Positions 44,693 to 53,737 of a stretch of DNA of 54,941 bases are shown piece by piece. Origin of the DNA: Gammaproteobacteria bacterium (GTDB taxonomy: Bacteria > Pseudomonadota > Gammaproteobacteria > Pseudomonadales > Azotimanducaceae); contig JAPPGK010000012.1 of the NCBI GenBank assembly GCA_028821405.1, forward strand, positions 1-54,941. Direction: 5' to 3'. The stretch's first letter is position 1, and each line of letters opens with the position of its first letter. The notes beneath the pieces are model-generated. The model made no database searches. It was not told the origin of the DNA and saw nothing but the letters and a program-made list of their open reading frames with translations. The position numbers and the translations under genes are program-made.

Positions 44693-45280
44693 TCAGTCCG
44701 CCAACGGCTCGACGCGGCGGATCGTCTCGATGACGATGGGCGTCAACGGCACATCGGGGAATCCGGCGAAAGTGCCGGTATCCGTCAGTTCGATCGCCTC
44801 GGCGACATCCATGCCGGCGGTCAGCTTGCCGAAGACGGTGTAGCCCGGTTGGCCCGGGCGTGCGTTCAGATGGTCGTTGTCCTTGGCGTTGATGTAGAAC
44901 TGCGCCTCGGCGGAATCCGGGTCCGCCCGCCGGGCCATCGCAATGGTCCACAGGCGATTGGGTTCGCCGTTGGCGGACTCGTTGACAACCGTTTGCGGGG
45001 CCTTGCGCTCGTTCATCTCCGGGTCGAAGCCGCCGCCCTGGATCATGAAATTGGCGATGACCCGATGGAAGATCAACCCGTCGTAGAAGCTCTCGTCGAC
45101 GCGTTCGAGGAAGTTGCGCACGGTTTGCGGCGCCTTGGACGGCCACAGTTCCACCGTCATCGTTCCGACGCTGGTGACGATTTCCACGCTGACGTTTTCC
45201 ACGCTGATGTTCTGCGCTTCGTCCGCGATGGACGCGGTGGCAAGCAAAAGGCCGCAGGTCAGCAGAACGGCTTTCGACAT
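44693..45280 (-). CDS. Exported cyclophilin-type peptidyl-prolyl cis-trans isomerase
   Basis: 195 residues from ATG 45280 (MSKAVLLTCGLLLATASIA); the first 19 residues are a signal peptide, so the enzyme acts in the periplasm. Cyclophilin motifs: FYDGLIFHRVIANFMIQGGG with the catalytic Arg in FHRV, the Gln in AEAQFYIN and the region GYTVFGKLTAGMDV. It speeds proline isomerisation during folding of exported proteins. The gene starts just after the pdxJ stop, third in the yciB-pdxJ-ppi operon. Confidence 0.93.
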   Translation of the reverse strand: MSKAVLLTCGLLLATASIADEAQNISVENVSVEIVTSVGTMTVELWPSKAPQTVRNFLERVDESFYDGLIFHRVIANFMIQGGGFDPEMNERKAPQTVVNESANGEPNRLWTIAMARRADPDSAEAQFYINAKDNDHLNARPGQPGYTVFGKLTAGMDVAEAIELTDTGTFAGFPDVPLTPIVIETIRRVEPLAD

Positions 45281-45281
45281 A

Positions 45282-46055
45282 TCAAGACTCCAGTTGCTCA
45301 AGGTAGCGTTCGACAGTCCGCGTCAACCCCATCTCCAAGGCGTCCGCGACCAGGGCATGGCCGATGGATACCTCGGCGATATGACCCATGGAGACGAACC
45401 GTGCCAGGTTGACCAAGTCGAGGTCGTGGCCGGCGTTGACCCCGAGACCGCGCTCGTGGGCAAAGCGCGCGGCATCCCGGTACGTTGTCCAGGAAGCCTC
45501 GGCGTTCGGATGGTCGAGACCGCATCGCGCGACCTGGTCCGCGTAGGGCCCCGTATAGAGTTCGATTCTGTCCGCGCCCAAGCGCTTTGCCGCCGCGATC
45601 TGCACACAGACGGGGTCCATGAACAGACTGACCCGCGCTCCCCACGATTGATAGCGCGCTACAAGCCTCTGAAGTTGCACGACCGTCCCTTCGTCGGTGA
45701 GGTCCCAGCCGTGGTCGGACGTGAGTTGGGCGTCGTCATCCGGTACCAAGGTGCATTGATGGGGCCGGATGTCGTCGATTAGGCGATCGAACCCGGGGTA
45801 GCCGCCCGCGCGCGCCGGTGCCTTGGGGTTGCCCTCGATGTTGAACTCCGCGCCCGGGTATTCGTCGACCAAACCCTTGAGCGCGTAGACATCGCTGGCG
45901 CGGATGTGCCGCGCATCCGGCCGCGGGTGGACGGTGATGCCCCCCGCCCCCGCATCGAGCACCGTCCGGGCGCAGTCGACGACGTTCGGCCGGTCGCCGC
46001 CCCGGGCGTTGCGCAGCCAGGCGATCTTGTTGACGTTGACCGACAGCACCGTCAT
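45282..46055 (-). CDS. pdxJ: Pyridoxine 5'-phosphate synthase
   Basis: 257 residues from ATG 46055. PdxJ condenses 1-deoxy-xylulose 5-phosphate with 3-amino-2-oxopropyl phosphate to give pyridoxine 5'-phosphate, the last ring-forming step of the DXP-dependent vitamin B6 route. Motifs: SVNVNKIAWLRNARG, AGAGGITVHPRPDARHI, EFNIEGNP, RVSLFMDP and GVNAGHDLDLVNL. This enzyme is confined largely to Pseudomonadota and relatives. It overlaps yciB by four bases (ATGA, 46052-46055). Confidence 0.97.
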   Translation of the reverse strand: MTVLSVNVNKIAWLRNARGGDRPNVVDCARTVLDAGAGGITVHPRPDARHIRASDVYALKGLVDEYPGAEFNIEGNPKAPARAGGYPGFDRLIDDIRPHQCTLVPDDDAQLTSDHGWDLTDEGTVVQLQRLVARYQSWGARVSLFMDPVCVQIAAAKRLGADRIELYTGPYADQVARCGLDHPNAEASWTTYRDAARFAHERGLGVNAGHDLDLVNLARFVSMGHIAEVSIGHALVADALEMGLTRTVERYLEQLES

Positions 46056-46666
46056 GGGTTGCCGTCCCGGGATGGCGTGCTTTCCCGTTGCCGCGACTGC
46101 GACGCCTCCAGATCGCCTTTCGCCGGCAGGGAGGGCAACTGGCCGGTGGCGGCGAGGTAGATGAAGCTGCCGCCCACGAGGAGGAACGACACGACGAATC
46201 CGGACACGAACTTGTAGTACACCCACGCATCTTCGCTGAACGTATAAGCGACCCAGATGTTGATCGTGCCCGACAAAGCAAAAACGCCGGCCCAGCCGTA
46301 AGTGAGTGCTCGCCACGCGCGGTTGGGCAACACCATGACCTTGCCGAGCGCCCGTTGCACGTAGTTGCCCCGACCGACGAAACGGCTGCCGATGATGACC
46401 AGTGCGAGTATCCAGTTGACCACCGTCGGTCGCCATTGGATGAACAACGGATTGCGGAACACGAGCGTCATCGTGCCGAAGATCATGGCCGCCCAGAACA
46501 CGAACCACACCTGCCCGGGGATCGGCCATGCCTTGAGCTTGAAGACCGCGAGCTGGATCACCGCAGCACCCATTAGCGCCGCCGTCGCGTAGTAGATGTC
46601 GCGGCCCGTGGCGAGCCAGACGCCGAAGAAGGCGACGACGGGCAGGAAGTCGATGATCTGCTTCAT
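46052..46666 (-). CDS. yciB: Inner membrane-spanning protein YciB (IspZ/septation protein A family)
   Basis: 204 residues from ATG 46666. Family start MKQIIDFLPVVAFFGVWLATG, then four further hydrophobic helices, with QWRPTVVNWILALVIIGSRF, VMVLPNRAWRALTYGWAGVF and NIWVAYTFSEDAWVYYKFVSG as the conserved blocks. YciB proteins are involved in cell-envelope integrity and division; the molecular activity is not settled. First gene of the yciB-pdxJ-ppi unit, coupled to pdxJ. Confidence 0.93.
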   Translation of the reverse strand: MKQIIDFLPVVAFFGVWLATGRDIYYATAALMGAAVIQLAVFKLKAWPIPGQVWFVFWAAMIFGTMTLVFRNPLFIQWRPTVVNWILALVIIGSRFVGRGNYVQRALGKVMVLPNRAWRALTYGWAGVFALSGTINIWVAYTFSEDAWVYYKFVSGFVVSFLLVGGSFIYLAATGQLPSLPAKGDLEASQSRQRESTPSRDGNP

Positions 46667-46884
46667 TCCTTGGACATCTCGCCGGTGGCACAACCGCGGG
46701 GCACGAGACCGCAATGATAGCGCTCCGAAGCCGAAGGAACGGGCTCGTCCGATCCCGCGCCGTCCCCGCACCGTCGCGTCCGATGCCGTCGTCGGGGCGC
46801 CCGGTGCCCCCGCGCTGGCGTTCGACGCCGAAACACCGAACAATACAACGGCAATCCTTGGGGGCCGGTTCTTAACAGCTAGCC

Positions 46885-48492
46885 ATGGCGAATGATGTTG
46901 TCGACGTGTTGATCGTCGGGGCGGGCGCATCGGGCGCCGCCGTGGCCTGGAGCCTGGCGGAGACCCGGATGCGGATCGTGTGCCTCGAACAGGGCGGCTG
47001 GATGAACCCGGCGGAATACCCGAGCAACGCACGCGACTGGGAGACGCGAGCCGCCAAGGAGATGCAGGTCAGCCCGAACCTGCGCAAGCGTCCCGCCGAC
47101 TACCCCATCAACGACGCCGACTCGCCCATCGCGATCCTCAACTTCAACGCCGTCGGCGGCAGCACCATCCTCTATTCGGCGCACTTTCCCCGCTTCCACC
47201 CCTCGGATTTCCGGGTCCGGACCCTCGATGGCGTCGCCGACGACTGGCCCATCGACTACGCCACCCTGGAACCCTTCTTCGCCCAGAACGACAACAACAT
47301 CGGCGTCGCCGGATTGGCCGGCGACCCGGCCATCCCCGCCCACGAGCCGCCCTTGCCGCACATCCCCATGGGCCGCATGGGCGAGACCATGGGCCAGGGC
47401 TTCAACAAGCTCGGCTGGCATTGGTGGCCGTCCGACAGCGCCATCATCACGCGGCCCCACAACGGGCGCGGGGAATGCCTGAACCTCGGACCCTGCAACA
47501 CCGGTTGCGCGCAGGGCGCCAAGAGCAGCGCCGACATCGCCTATTGGCCGGTCAACGAACGCGCGGGCGTAGAACTCAGAACCCACTGCCGGGTTCGGGA
47601 GATCACCGTCGACGAGAACGACATGGCCACCGGCGTGACCTACTTCGACGCCGACGGCAACGAACGCCATCAGCGAGCCGAGGTCGTTGTCGTCGCGTGC
47701 AACGGTGTCGGCACCCCGAGGCTGCTGCTCAACTCGACGTCGGCACGGTTTCCCGACGGGCTCGCCAACCGCTCCGGACTCGTTGGCCGCAACCTGATGC
47801 TCCATCCCTGGGGGCTCGTGGTCGGGCACTTCGACGAACCCCTGGCGTCCAACTTCGGCCCGCAGGGTTGCTGCATCCTGAGCCAGCAGTTCTACGAGAC
47901 GGATGCCTCGCGGGGCTTCGTACGGGGCTACAACATGCAGATCACCCGCGGCGGCCCACCCGTCGGCACCGCGCGGGGTGGCGTCGCGCAAGGCGCGATC
48001 CCATGGGGCGAGGGCCACCACGAAGCCTTCGACCGGTTGTTCGGGCGTTCCATTCACCTGGGTCTTTGCTGTGAAGACCTGCCCGAAGCGCACAACCGCG
48101 TGACCCTCGACCCCGTCCTCGCCGACTCGAACGGCATCCCGGCGCCGAAGATCAGCTACACCTTGAGCGAGAACAGCCGGCGCATGCTGGACCACGGACT
48201 GGACCGGGGCGCGGAGGCGATGGAGGCCGCCGGGGCGCGGCGGGTCCAGAAGGTGCCGTCGCCGCTGCGCATGGCCGGCTGGCACCTGCTCGGCACGGCG
48301 CGCATGGGGACCGATCCGGAGCGTTCCGTGGTCAACGAGTGGGGCCGCAGCCACGACGTCCGCAACCTGTTCATCGTCGACGGCAGCGTTTTCGTGACCT
48401 CGGGGGGTGTCAATCCGACCACCACGATCCAGGCCGTGGCGCTCTACATCGCGGATTCGATGAAGCGGCGGCTCGCCAATCTCTTCGACTAA
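46885..48492 (+). CDS. GMC-family FAD-dependent oxidoreductase
   Basis: 535 residues. The N-terminal Rossmann motif is VLIVGAGASGAAVAWSLAE, with the ribose-binding Glu in CLEQGG. The middle has FNAVGGSTILYS and four cysteines around CLNLGPCNTGC. C-terminal active-site blocks are MAGWHLLGTARMG (catalytic His) and SGGVNPTTTIQAVAL (catalytic Asn and FAD contact). It is most like the dehydrogenases that pair with a gluconate 2-dehydrogenase subunit 3, encoded here eight bases downstream, and pass electrons to a cytochrome. No Tat signal is visible. Substrate: probably a sugar or polyol. Confidence 0.9.
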   Translation: MANDVVDVLIVGAGASGAAVAWSLAETRMRIVCLEQGGWMNPAEYPSNARDWETRAAKEMQVSPNLRKRPADYPINDADSPIAILNFNAVGGSTILYSAHFPRFHPSDFRVRTLDGVADDWPIDYATLEPFFAQNDNNIGVAGLAGDPAIPAHEPPLPHIPMGRMGETMGQGFNKLGWHWWPSDSAIITRPHNGRGECLNLGPCNTGCAQGAKSSADIAYWPVNERAGVELRTHCRVREITVDENDMATGVTYFDADGNERHQRAEVVVVACNGVGTPRLLLNSTSARFPDGLANRSGLVGRNLMLHPWGLVVGHFDEPLASNFGPQGCCILSQQFYETDASRGFVRGYNMQITRGGPPVGTARGGVAQGAIPWGEGHHEAFDRLFGRSIHLGLCCEDLPEAHNRVTLDPVLADSNGIPAPKISYTLSENSRRMLDHGLDRGAEAMEAAGARRVQKVPSPLRMAGWHLLGTARMGTDPERSVVNEWGRSHDVRNLFIVDGSVFVTSGGVNPTTTIQAVALYIADSMKRRLANLFD

Positions 48493-48500
48493 GGTCAACG

Positions 48501-48977
48501 ATGACTCAGCGCCACATCATCGGTACCGACAACCCCCTGACCGAAGGTCAACGACGGGTGCTCGCGATCGTGCTGGACCTCATTGTGCCGGCGAGCGACG
48601 ACGGACTCCGGCCGAGCGCCGCGGACGTCGACGTGCTGGGGTACATTCGTGAGGTGGAGGGCCACACCCTCGACGCACTGCGCGCCGACCTTGATCGTCT
48701 CGACGCCGAAGCAAGGCAAACACACGGCCAGGCGTTCGCGTCGCTCGATCCCGCAACGCGCCAAGGCCTTGTGGACGCCTTAAGGGAGATGGCGCCCCAC
48801 TTCATGCGTACCCTCGCCCTGCAGACCGTCACCTGCTACTACCAGGACGACCGCGTCCTGGAAGCCATCGGCGTGGGCGCGAGGCCGCCCTTTCCGAAGG
48901 GATACGAGGTGCCGCCCGGCGACCTGTCGTTACTTGAGCCGGTTCGGCAACGCGGCAAGGTCTACCGGGACGCATGA
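48501..48977 (+). CDS. Gluconate 2-dehydrogenase subunit 3-like small subunit
   Basis: 158 residues. The pattern LTEGQRRVLAIVLDLIVPASDD, PSAADVDVLGYI, FASLDPATRQGLVDAL and the end YYQDDRVLEAIGVGARPPFPKGYEV match the subunit 3 family, in which the small subunit stabilises or exports the FAD subunit. Unlike many members it has no Tat signal, so the complex may stay inside the cell. It overlaps the downstream deaminase-like gene by four bases (ATGA, 48974-48977). Confidence 0.85.
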   Translation: MTQRHIIGTDNPLTEGQRRVLAIVLDLIVPASDDGLRPSAADVDVLGYIREVEGHTLDALRADLDRLDAEARQTHGQAFASLDPATRQGLVDALREMAPHFMRTLALQTVTCYYQDDRVLEAIGVGARPPFPKGYEVPPGDLSLLEPVRQRGKVYRDA

Positions 48978-50518
48978 CATCCATGCCCCGCACCCGAACC
49001 ATACGTTGTCGACGCGCACCCGTGGCGGGGAGAGTGCGATGGGGTCGCCCGTTTCAGCATGGGGCAGGACAAGCCCGTCACCTGCTCTTGGCCGTGGTCG
49101 CGCTCGCGACGGCAGGTCAAGTCGCCTTGGGAAACGACGATCGGCCATTCTGGCATCCCGACGCGGGTACGCCGGCCGAGCGTTTCGAACTGGCCAAGCG
49201 AACCGAGCCTGAACTCGTCGCCTTCCTGCGACGTTTCCCCAAGGGGGCGGACCTGCACAACCACGCCGGCGGCGCCGTGTACAGCGACTACGTCATCGAC
49301 GCTGCCCGGGCCAAGGGCCTGCGCTACGACCCCCGTCTGCGAGGGTTCACCGTCAGCGAGGAGGACCACACGGTGAGCCTCGACCAGCTGGAATCCGACG
49401 CGGCCATGCTCAAGGCGTTCTTCGAAACCGTCAGCATGCGCGGCTGGTATCCGAACACCGGCGACGGCCACCACCACTTCTTCCAGACCTTCTCGCGCCT
49501 GGGGTCCGCCCGGCGTAGCGAAGCGCAGGTCCTGGCCGAGATCGTCCGCCGCAACCGCTACCAGCACGTCAACTACGTCGAACTGATGATGAACGCCGCC
49601 CCGTCGGCGACATGGGGGCGATTCTTCGAGGTATTCAACGAGTTCGATGTCGACGACCTGCCCGGTAGCCTCGCGCCGTTCGAACCGCTGATCGAAGACC
49701 CCTCGATTCGTCGGTCGTTCTCGGCGTACATCGACGAACTCGAGGCCGAAGTGTCCCGCGAACTCGGCCTCTCGCCCGCGTTGGGCGAAAAGGAAAGCGA
49801 CATCGCCGTGGGCTATATCGGATCGCTCCTGCGTACGGGCCCGACGGAGCGGTTCTTCCGGATGGCCGTGGTTGTCTTTACGGCCATGGAGGCCGACGAT
49901 CGGGTCGTCGGGCTGAACATCGTCGCCCCCGAAGACCACCCTGCTTCCCGTCGGCAGTTCGATCACCAGATGAAGATCCTCGGTTTCCTCTGGGAGCGCT
50001 TCGACAAGCCCGCGATCACGTTGCACGCCGGCGAGCTGACCTTGCGCTACGCGCCCGTCGCGTCCATGTGGGACCGCATACGACGGAGCATCGACGAAGG
50101 ACACGCACGACGCATCGGCCACGGCATTTCCATCGCCTGGGAACGCGACGTCGTGGGTCTCCTCGAGCAGATGGCGCAGGACGAGGTGCTCGTCGAGATC
50201 AACCTGACCAGCAACGAGAGCATCCTCGGCGTGCGCGACGACGCGCATCCCTTCGAGCTCTACCGTCGCGCCGGCGTCCCGGTGTGCCTGACCACCGACG
50301 ACGAAGGCGTCAGCCGTTCCAACCTGACCATGGAATACGTCAAGGCCGTGCAGCGCTACGACCTCGGGTACGAGGACATCAAGACCATCTCCCGGGACTG
50401 CCTGGCGCACTCCTTCCTGCCGAAGGACGCGAAGGCCGGGCGTTTGGCCATGCTGGATGCGGCGTTCGCACGTTTCGAGAAGTCACTCGCGACCGGCTAC
50501 CGCGAGATCGCCGAGTAG
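48974..50518 (+). CDS. Exported adenosine deaminase-like (ADGF/ADA) metal-dependent hydrolase
   Basis: 514 residues from ATG 48974. A basic N-terminus and hydrophobic stretch (HLLLAVVALATAGQVALG) form a signal peptide. The amidohydrolase metal and catalytic sites are present: ADLHNHAGG, TLHAGE (His and Glu), RIGHGISI (His) and LTTDDEG (Asp pair). The order and spacing resemble adenosine deaminase growth-factor type enzymes, which act outside the cytoplasm. The first 30 codons contain a copy of the dispersed repeat, so the true start could lie downstream. Fourth-member position after the GMC pair suggests joint expression. Confidence 0.8.
   Translation: MTSMPRTRTIRCRRAPVAGRVRWGRPFQHGAGQARHLLLAVVALATAGQVALGNDDRPFWHPDAGTPAERFELAKRTEPELVAFLRRFPKGADLHNHAGGAVYSDYVIDAARAKGLRYDPRLRGFTVSEEDHTVSLDQLESDAAMLKAFFETVSMRGWYPNTGDGHHHFFQTFSRLGSARRSEAQVLAEIVRRNRYQHVNYVELMMNAAPSATWGRFFEVFNEFDVDDLPGSLAPFEPLIEDPSIRRSFSAYIDELEAEVSRELGLSPALGEKESDIAVGYIGSLLRTGPTERFFRMAVVVFTAMEADDRVVGLNIVAPEDHPASRRQFDHQMKILGFLWERFDKPAITLHAGELTLRYAPVASMWDRIRRSIDEGHARRIGHGISIAWERDVVGLLEQMAQDEVLVEINLTSNESILGVRDDAHPFELYRRAGVPVCLTTDDEGVSRSNLTMEYVKAVQRYDLGYEDIKTISRDCLAHSFLPKDAKAGRLAMLDAAFARFEKSLATGYREIAE
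49061..49084. repeat. Dispersed repeat copy inside the deaminase-like N-terminus
   Basis: GGGGCAGGACAAGCC then CGTCACCTG resembles the intergenic copies (GGACAAGCCCGTC core) but is less symmetrical. It lies in the N-terminal region before the signal helix, where coding constraint is weak. Confidence 0.45.
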
Positions 50519-50523
50519 GACCC

Positions 50524-51546
50524 ATGGGCCAAGATTCCGAAGACGACCAAGACAAAGAGCGCGATGCGCCGGTCCAAGCCGACAAGGCGCCGAGCGTGGC
50601 GAGCATCCACGACTACCTGCTCTACGGGTTGTCGCTGCCCGAACGGGCGATCCGCGGCACCGCCGGCGTCGTTGGCGGGACGCTACGCGAATCCGCCACC
50701 CTGCTCGTGCCGCAGACGTTCCGCAACGCCAGGACTTACCAGATCTTCATCGGCCAGATGCTCGACTTCATGGCCGAGGACATGGCGGGGGTCGATCCCG
50801 ACCACCGTCCCGGCCCGCCGCGCGTCGACAACTACGTAGCCCGCAAAACGGTAGGCAACTTCGTCGATCTCGCCACGCTAGCCACCTTCCATGTATCGCC
50901 CATGTTGCTGCTCGCCCTCGTCGGCGACATCGCCTACGGGTCCAAGGCATACCTCAAGGAGTTGGCGGAAGATCTCGAGGCGCGTGGCGTCATCGACGAC
51001 GCCAGCGCCATTCAGCAGGCCGACGATCTCCTGGACGCGGTCGCCGCCACCAGCCAGAAGACCGCGCAGTCATTCGACACGCCGCCTCTGTCGGTGGACG
51101 GCCTGAAAGACACCATCCGCCAAACACGCGAGTCCGTCGCCGAGATCGATCCCACGAAGGTGCTTCCCAAGGACGAGCTCGACCGCCTTTGGGAGCGCAT
51201 TCGCCGGACCGCGCAGGGCGAAGGCGTGAGTCCCCTCGACATCTCGGGACTGATGACGCTCGGGACCCTGGAAAAGGTCGGCAAGGTCGGCACCGGGGCG
51301 TTGTCGGGCGTCCGAGTCGCCGGTTCCCTGGTCAACCGGCACGTCCTCGACCACTACCGGAGTGCGCTGGGGGACATCCACCGGGACGGCTTCTACCGAA
51401 CGCTTTCGACATCGAGTCGACCCTACGTGAACGCGCTCTGGCACAACTTCACGCGGGAACGGACGACCTTGACCGAGGACTTCATCAAGAGCGGCGGCGT
51501 CGGGCGAACCCTGCGACGCGTGCGCGATTGGATGAAGGACCCGTAG
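50524..51546 (+). CDS. Protein of unknown function
   Basis: 340 residues from ATG 50524, five bases after the deaminase-like gene. Acidic N-terminus (GQDSEDDQDKERD), a helix-rich body, a weakly hydrophobic stretch at about 118-136 (FHVSPMLLLALVGDIAYG), and a glycine-rich segment TLEKVGKVGTGALSGVRVAG. Charged helices alternate elsewhere. No family or catalytic motif was recognised. Close spacing suggests it belongs to the GMC/deaminase transcript. Confidence 0.65.
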   Translation: MGQDSEDDQDKERDAPVQADKAPSVASIHDYLLYGLSLPERAIRGTAGVVGGTLRESATLLVPQTFRNARTYQIFIGQMLDFMAEDMAGVDPDHRPGPPRVDNYVARKTVGNFVDLATLATFHVSPMLLLALVGDIAYGSKAYLKELAEDLEARGVIDDASAIQQADDLLDAVAATSQKTAQSFDTPPLSVDGLKDTIRQTRESVAEIDPTKVLPKDELDRLWERIRRTAQGEGVSPLDISGLMTLGTLEKVGKVGTGALSGVRVAGSLVNRHVLDHYRSALGDIHRDGFYRTLSTSSRPYVNALWHNFTRERTTLTEDFIKSGGVGRTLRRVRDWMKDP

Positions 51547-51664
51547 GCCGACCTTGGGACGACCCGCGCGGTCAGCCGATGCGTGACGCGCCGTTGGCAC
51601 GACGGCGGACGCAGGACGAGACAAGCTCGATGCGATCTCGCTGGCCCCGCGCTGGCCTGAAATT

Positions 51665-51699
51665 ATTATGCTGACAAACATAATGTTGATGTGCATAAT
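51665..51699 (+). promoter_or_regulatory. ATTATG/CATAAT repeats before the DUF234 ATPase
   Basis: ATTATG (51665-51670) and CATAAT (51679-51684) form an inverted repeat with an 8-base spacer, and CATAAT recurs at 51694-51699, seven bases before the ATG. The patch is sharply AT-rich against its surroundings and could hold a promoter and an operator. Confidence 0.4.
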
Positions 51700-51705
51700 C
51701 ATCGA

Positions 51706-53109
51706 ATGGAGCTCTTGGGCCGGCACGAGGAACTGTCACGGTTGGACGCTGCGGCCAGTCGGGCCGGGGCTTTCACCGCCGTTTGGGGCCGTCGACGGGT
51801 CGGCAAGTCGCGCCTGCTCACCGAGTGGTCGAGGCGTCGCAACGGGCTCTACCTAACGGCCGACCAAACCGTGGCCCCCGTCCAGCGGCGTTACCTGGCA
51901 GCGGCGGTTGCGGAGCGATTTGCGGGTTTCGCCGATGGCGACGATCCCGATTGGCCTTCGTTCTTCCAGCGTTTGGCGAACGAAGCCCGGCGGGCCGGTT
52001 GGCCGGGCCCGTTGATCCTCGACGAACTGCCGAACCTGCTAGCGGCCGACGCCCACATGGTCTTCGCCCTCCGGAATCTGCTCGATCACCCCGAACAGGC
52101 ACCGAATCTCGTGGTTTGCGGCTCGAGTCACTACATCATGCACGCGGCCGTGGTGGGGGCGGATGCGCCGCTCTACGGTCGTGCGGTCGAGGCCTTCGCC
52201 GTCGAACCGTTGAAGCCCGGCTACCTCCGCGACGCTTTCCCCGACTGCTCGACACGCGATCTCGTTTCCGCCTACGCGGTGTGGGGCGCCCTGCCTGGGT
52301 ATTGGGAATTGGCGGCCCCGTTCGGCCGTGATCTGGATAGCGCCGTCGACACCCTGGTTCTCGATCCCGCCGGCTCGCTACACGACGAGCCTCACCAGCT
52401 GCTCTCGGATGACACACCCTCGGGGCTCGCGCTCCGGCCTCTGCTTGACGCGATCGGTACCGGCGCCCACCGCGTCAGCGAGGTCGCCCGTCATATCGAC
52501 CGGCCGGCTTCCAGCCTTCCGCGACCGATGGCGACGCTGACTGCGATGGATCTCGTGCGGCGCGACACACCCTTCGGCAGCGATCCGCAGTCCGACAGGC
52601 GCAGTCTCTACCATCTGGCCGACCCGTTCTGGCGGTTCTGGTTTCGGGTGGTCGCCCCCAACCGCTCCGCACTCGCCGCTTCGTCCCGCGAGACACGCCT
52701 CGGCTACTGGCGAAAACACCGAGCCGCCTTGGAATCCCGCGCCTGGGAGGAACTCTGTCGCTTGGCGGTACCGGCGTTGCACCACGCCGACTCCCCGTTG
52801 GCTCGACTCGGCCCATGGGCGCCCGCACAACGCTATTGGCGGACAAACGACCCTTCATTCGACGTCGTAGCCCAGTCCGTTGATGGCCGACGGATCCTCG
52901 TCGGCGAAACCCGTTGGCGTGCCTGGGGTCAGCCCATCCGCGCCGCCGTACCGGACCCAACGTTCCACCCGGAGGACGTGGCGACCACCCTGGGCATCGA
53001 CGACCGCGAGATCGTGAGCGTCCTTTTCGACGCCGAAGGACGCGGCGCGGACGCGAATGCGCCGTTCCATATCGTCGACGCAGACACGGTGATGACCGTG
53101 CTGCGCTAA
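51706..53109 (+). CDS. AAA ATPase of the archaeal-type/DUF234 family
   Basis: 467 residues from ATG 51706 (MELLGRHEELSRLD); a GTG 15 bases upstream is possible. Walker A is VWGRRRVGKSRLL and the Walker B-like strand PLILDELPNLLA. ICGSS-like CGSSHYIM and the winged-helix RVSEVARHIDRPASSLPRPM follow. The C-terminal DUF234 block YHLADPFWRFWFRVVAPNRS and a degraded PD-(D/E)XK strand (ILVGETRW) complete the family layout. Such ATPases are often mobile or defence-linked and multicopy. Convergent with the Nudix gene. Confidence 0.85.
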   Translation: MELLGRHEELSRLDAAASRAGAFTAVWGRRRVGKSRLLTEWSRRRNGLYLTADQTVAPVQRRYLAAAVAERFAGFADGDDPDWPSFFQRLANEARRAGWPGPLILDELPNLLAADAHMVFALRNLLDHPEQAPNLVVCGSSHYIMHAAVVGADAPLYGRAVEAFAVEPLKPGYLRDAFPDCSTRDLVSAYAVWGALPGYWELAAPFGRDLDSAVDTLVLDPAGSLHDEPHQLLSDDTPSGLALRPLLDAIGTGAHRVSEVARHIDRPASSLPRPMATLTAMDLVRRDTPFGSDPQSDRRSLYHLADPFWRFWFRVVAPNRSALAASSRETRLGYWRKHRAALESRAWEELCRLAVPALHHADSPLARLGPWAPAQRYWRTNDPSFDVVAQSVDGRRILVGETRWRAWGQPIRAAVPDPTFHPEDVATTLGIDDREIVSVLFDAEGRGADANAPFHIVDADTVMTVLR

Positions 53110-53114
53110 CAGGC

Positions 53115-53669
53115 TCAGTTCTTGGGAGTCGGCGGTGCGAAGCGCTCGAGCTTGCGGACCATTCTGAGGATCGACTCCTCCCGCGTGACCATCTCGATGC
53201 TGTCCAAGCGAACCCACTTCAGGGCAAGGGACTCGTGCGTCGCTGCCAGCGGCCCCGGGCGTTCGAGGCGGAGCAGGAACCGGACGTCGTAGTGGAAGTG
53301 GGCCGGGTCACGGCCCCGGGCTGGAATCGCATGCACGTCGAGGTCGAGGACATCCTCCCGCACCGGTGCGACGGACAGTCCGGACTCCTCCCGGGCTTCC
53401 CGGCACGCCACCGCCAGGGGATCGCTCTCGCCGTCCGAATGGCCGCCGAGTTGAAGCCACCGGCCGAGCTTGGCGTGGTGGGTCATCAGCATCGAGGTGC
53501 CCGCCGCGTCGAGGACAACCGCGGAGCCGGTGACGTGCCCGTCATCCCAGCAGTCGCGTTCGAAACAGCACGGCTGGCGCTCAACGAAGTGCCGGAACCG
53601 CGCGATGTCTTCGTCGGGATAGCGGTCGGCGTAGCCGGTCAGCAGCGTGAGGAGCTTGTCTCGGTGCAT
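53115..53669 (-). CDS. Nudix hydrolase
   Basis: 184 residues from ATG 53669. The Nudix box is GGHSDGESDPLAVACREARE then ESGL, with the catalytic REARE-E pattern intact. A leading helical region and the strand GSAVVLDAAGTSMLMTHHAK fit the fold. It hydrolyses a nucleoside diphosphate linked to another group; the substrate cannot be read. The gene stops five bases from the DUF234 ATPase stop. Confidence 0.9.
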   Translation of the reverse strand: MHRDKLLTLLTGYADRYPDEDIARFRHFVERQPCCFERDCWDDGHVTGSAVVLDAAGTSMLMTHHAKLGRWLQLGGHSDGESDPLAVACREAREESGLSVAPVREDVLDLDVHAIPARGRDPAHFHYDVRFLLRLERPGPLAATHESLALKWVRLDSIEMVTREESILRMVRKLERFAPPTPKN

Positions 53670-53737
53670 TCCTTTCGGTGACTGGCGCGGTCGGGTTATG
53701 CTGCCGCACCTTCTCGTCGATTTGGAAGAGTCCATAC

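Noticed and set aside
46879-48498. 539-codon minus-strand ORF over the GMC oxidoreductase
   Set aside because: Fully antisense to a gene with intact FAD and active-site motifs.
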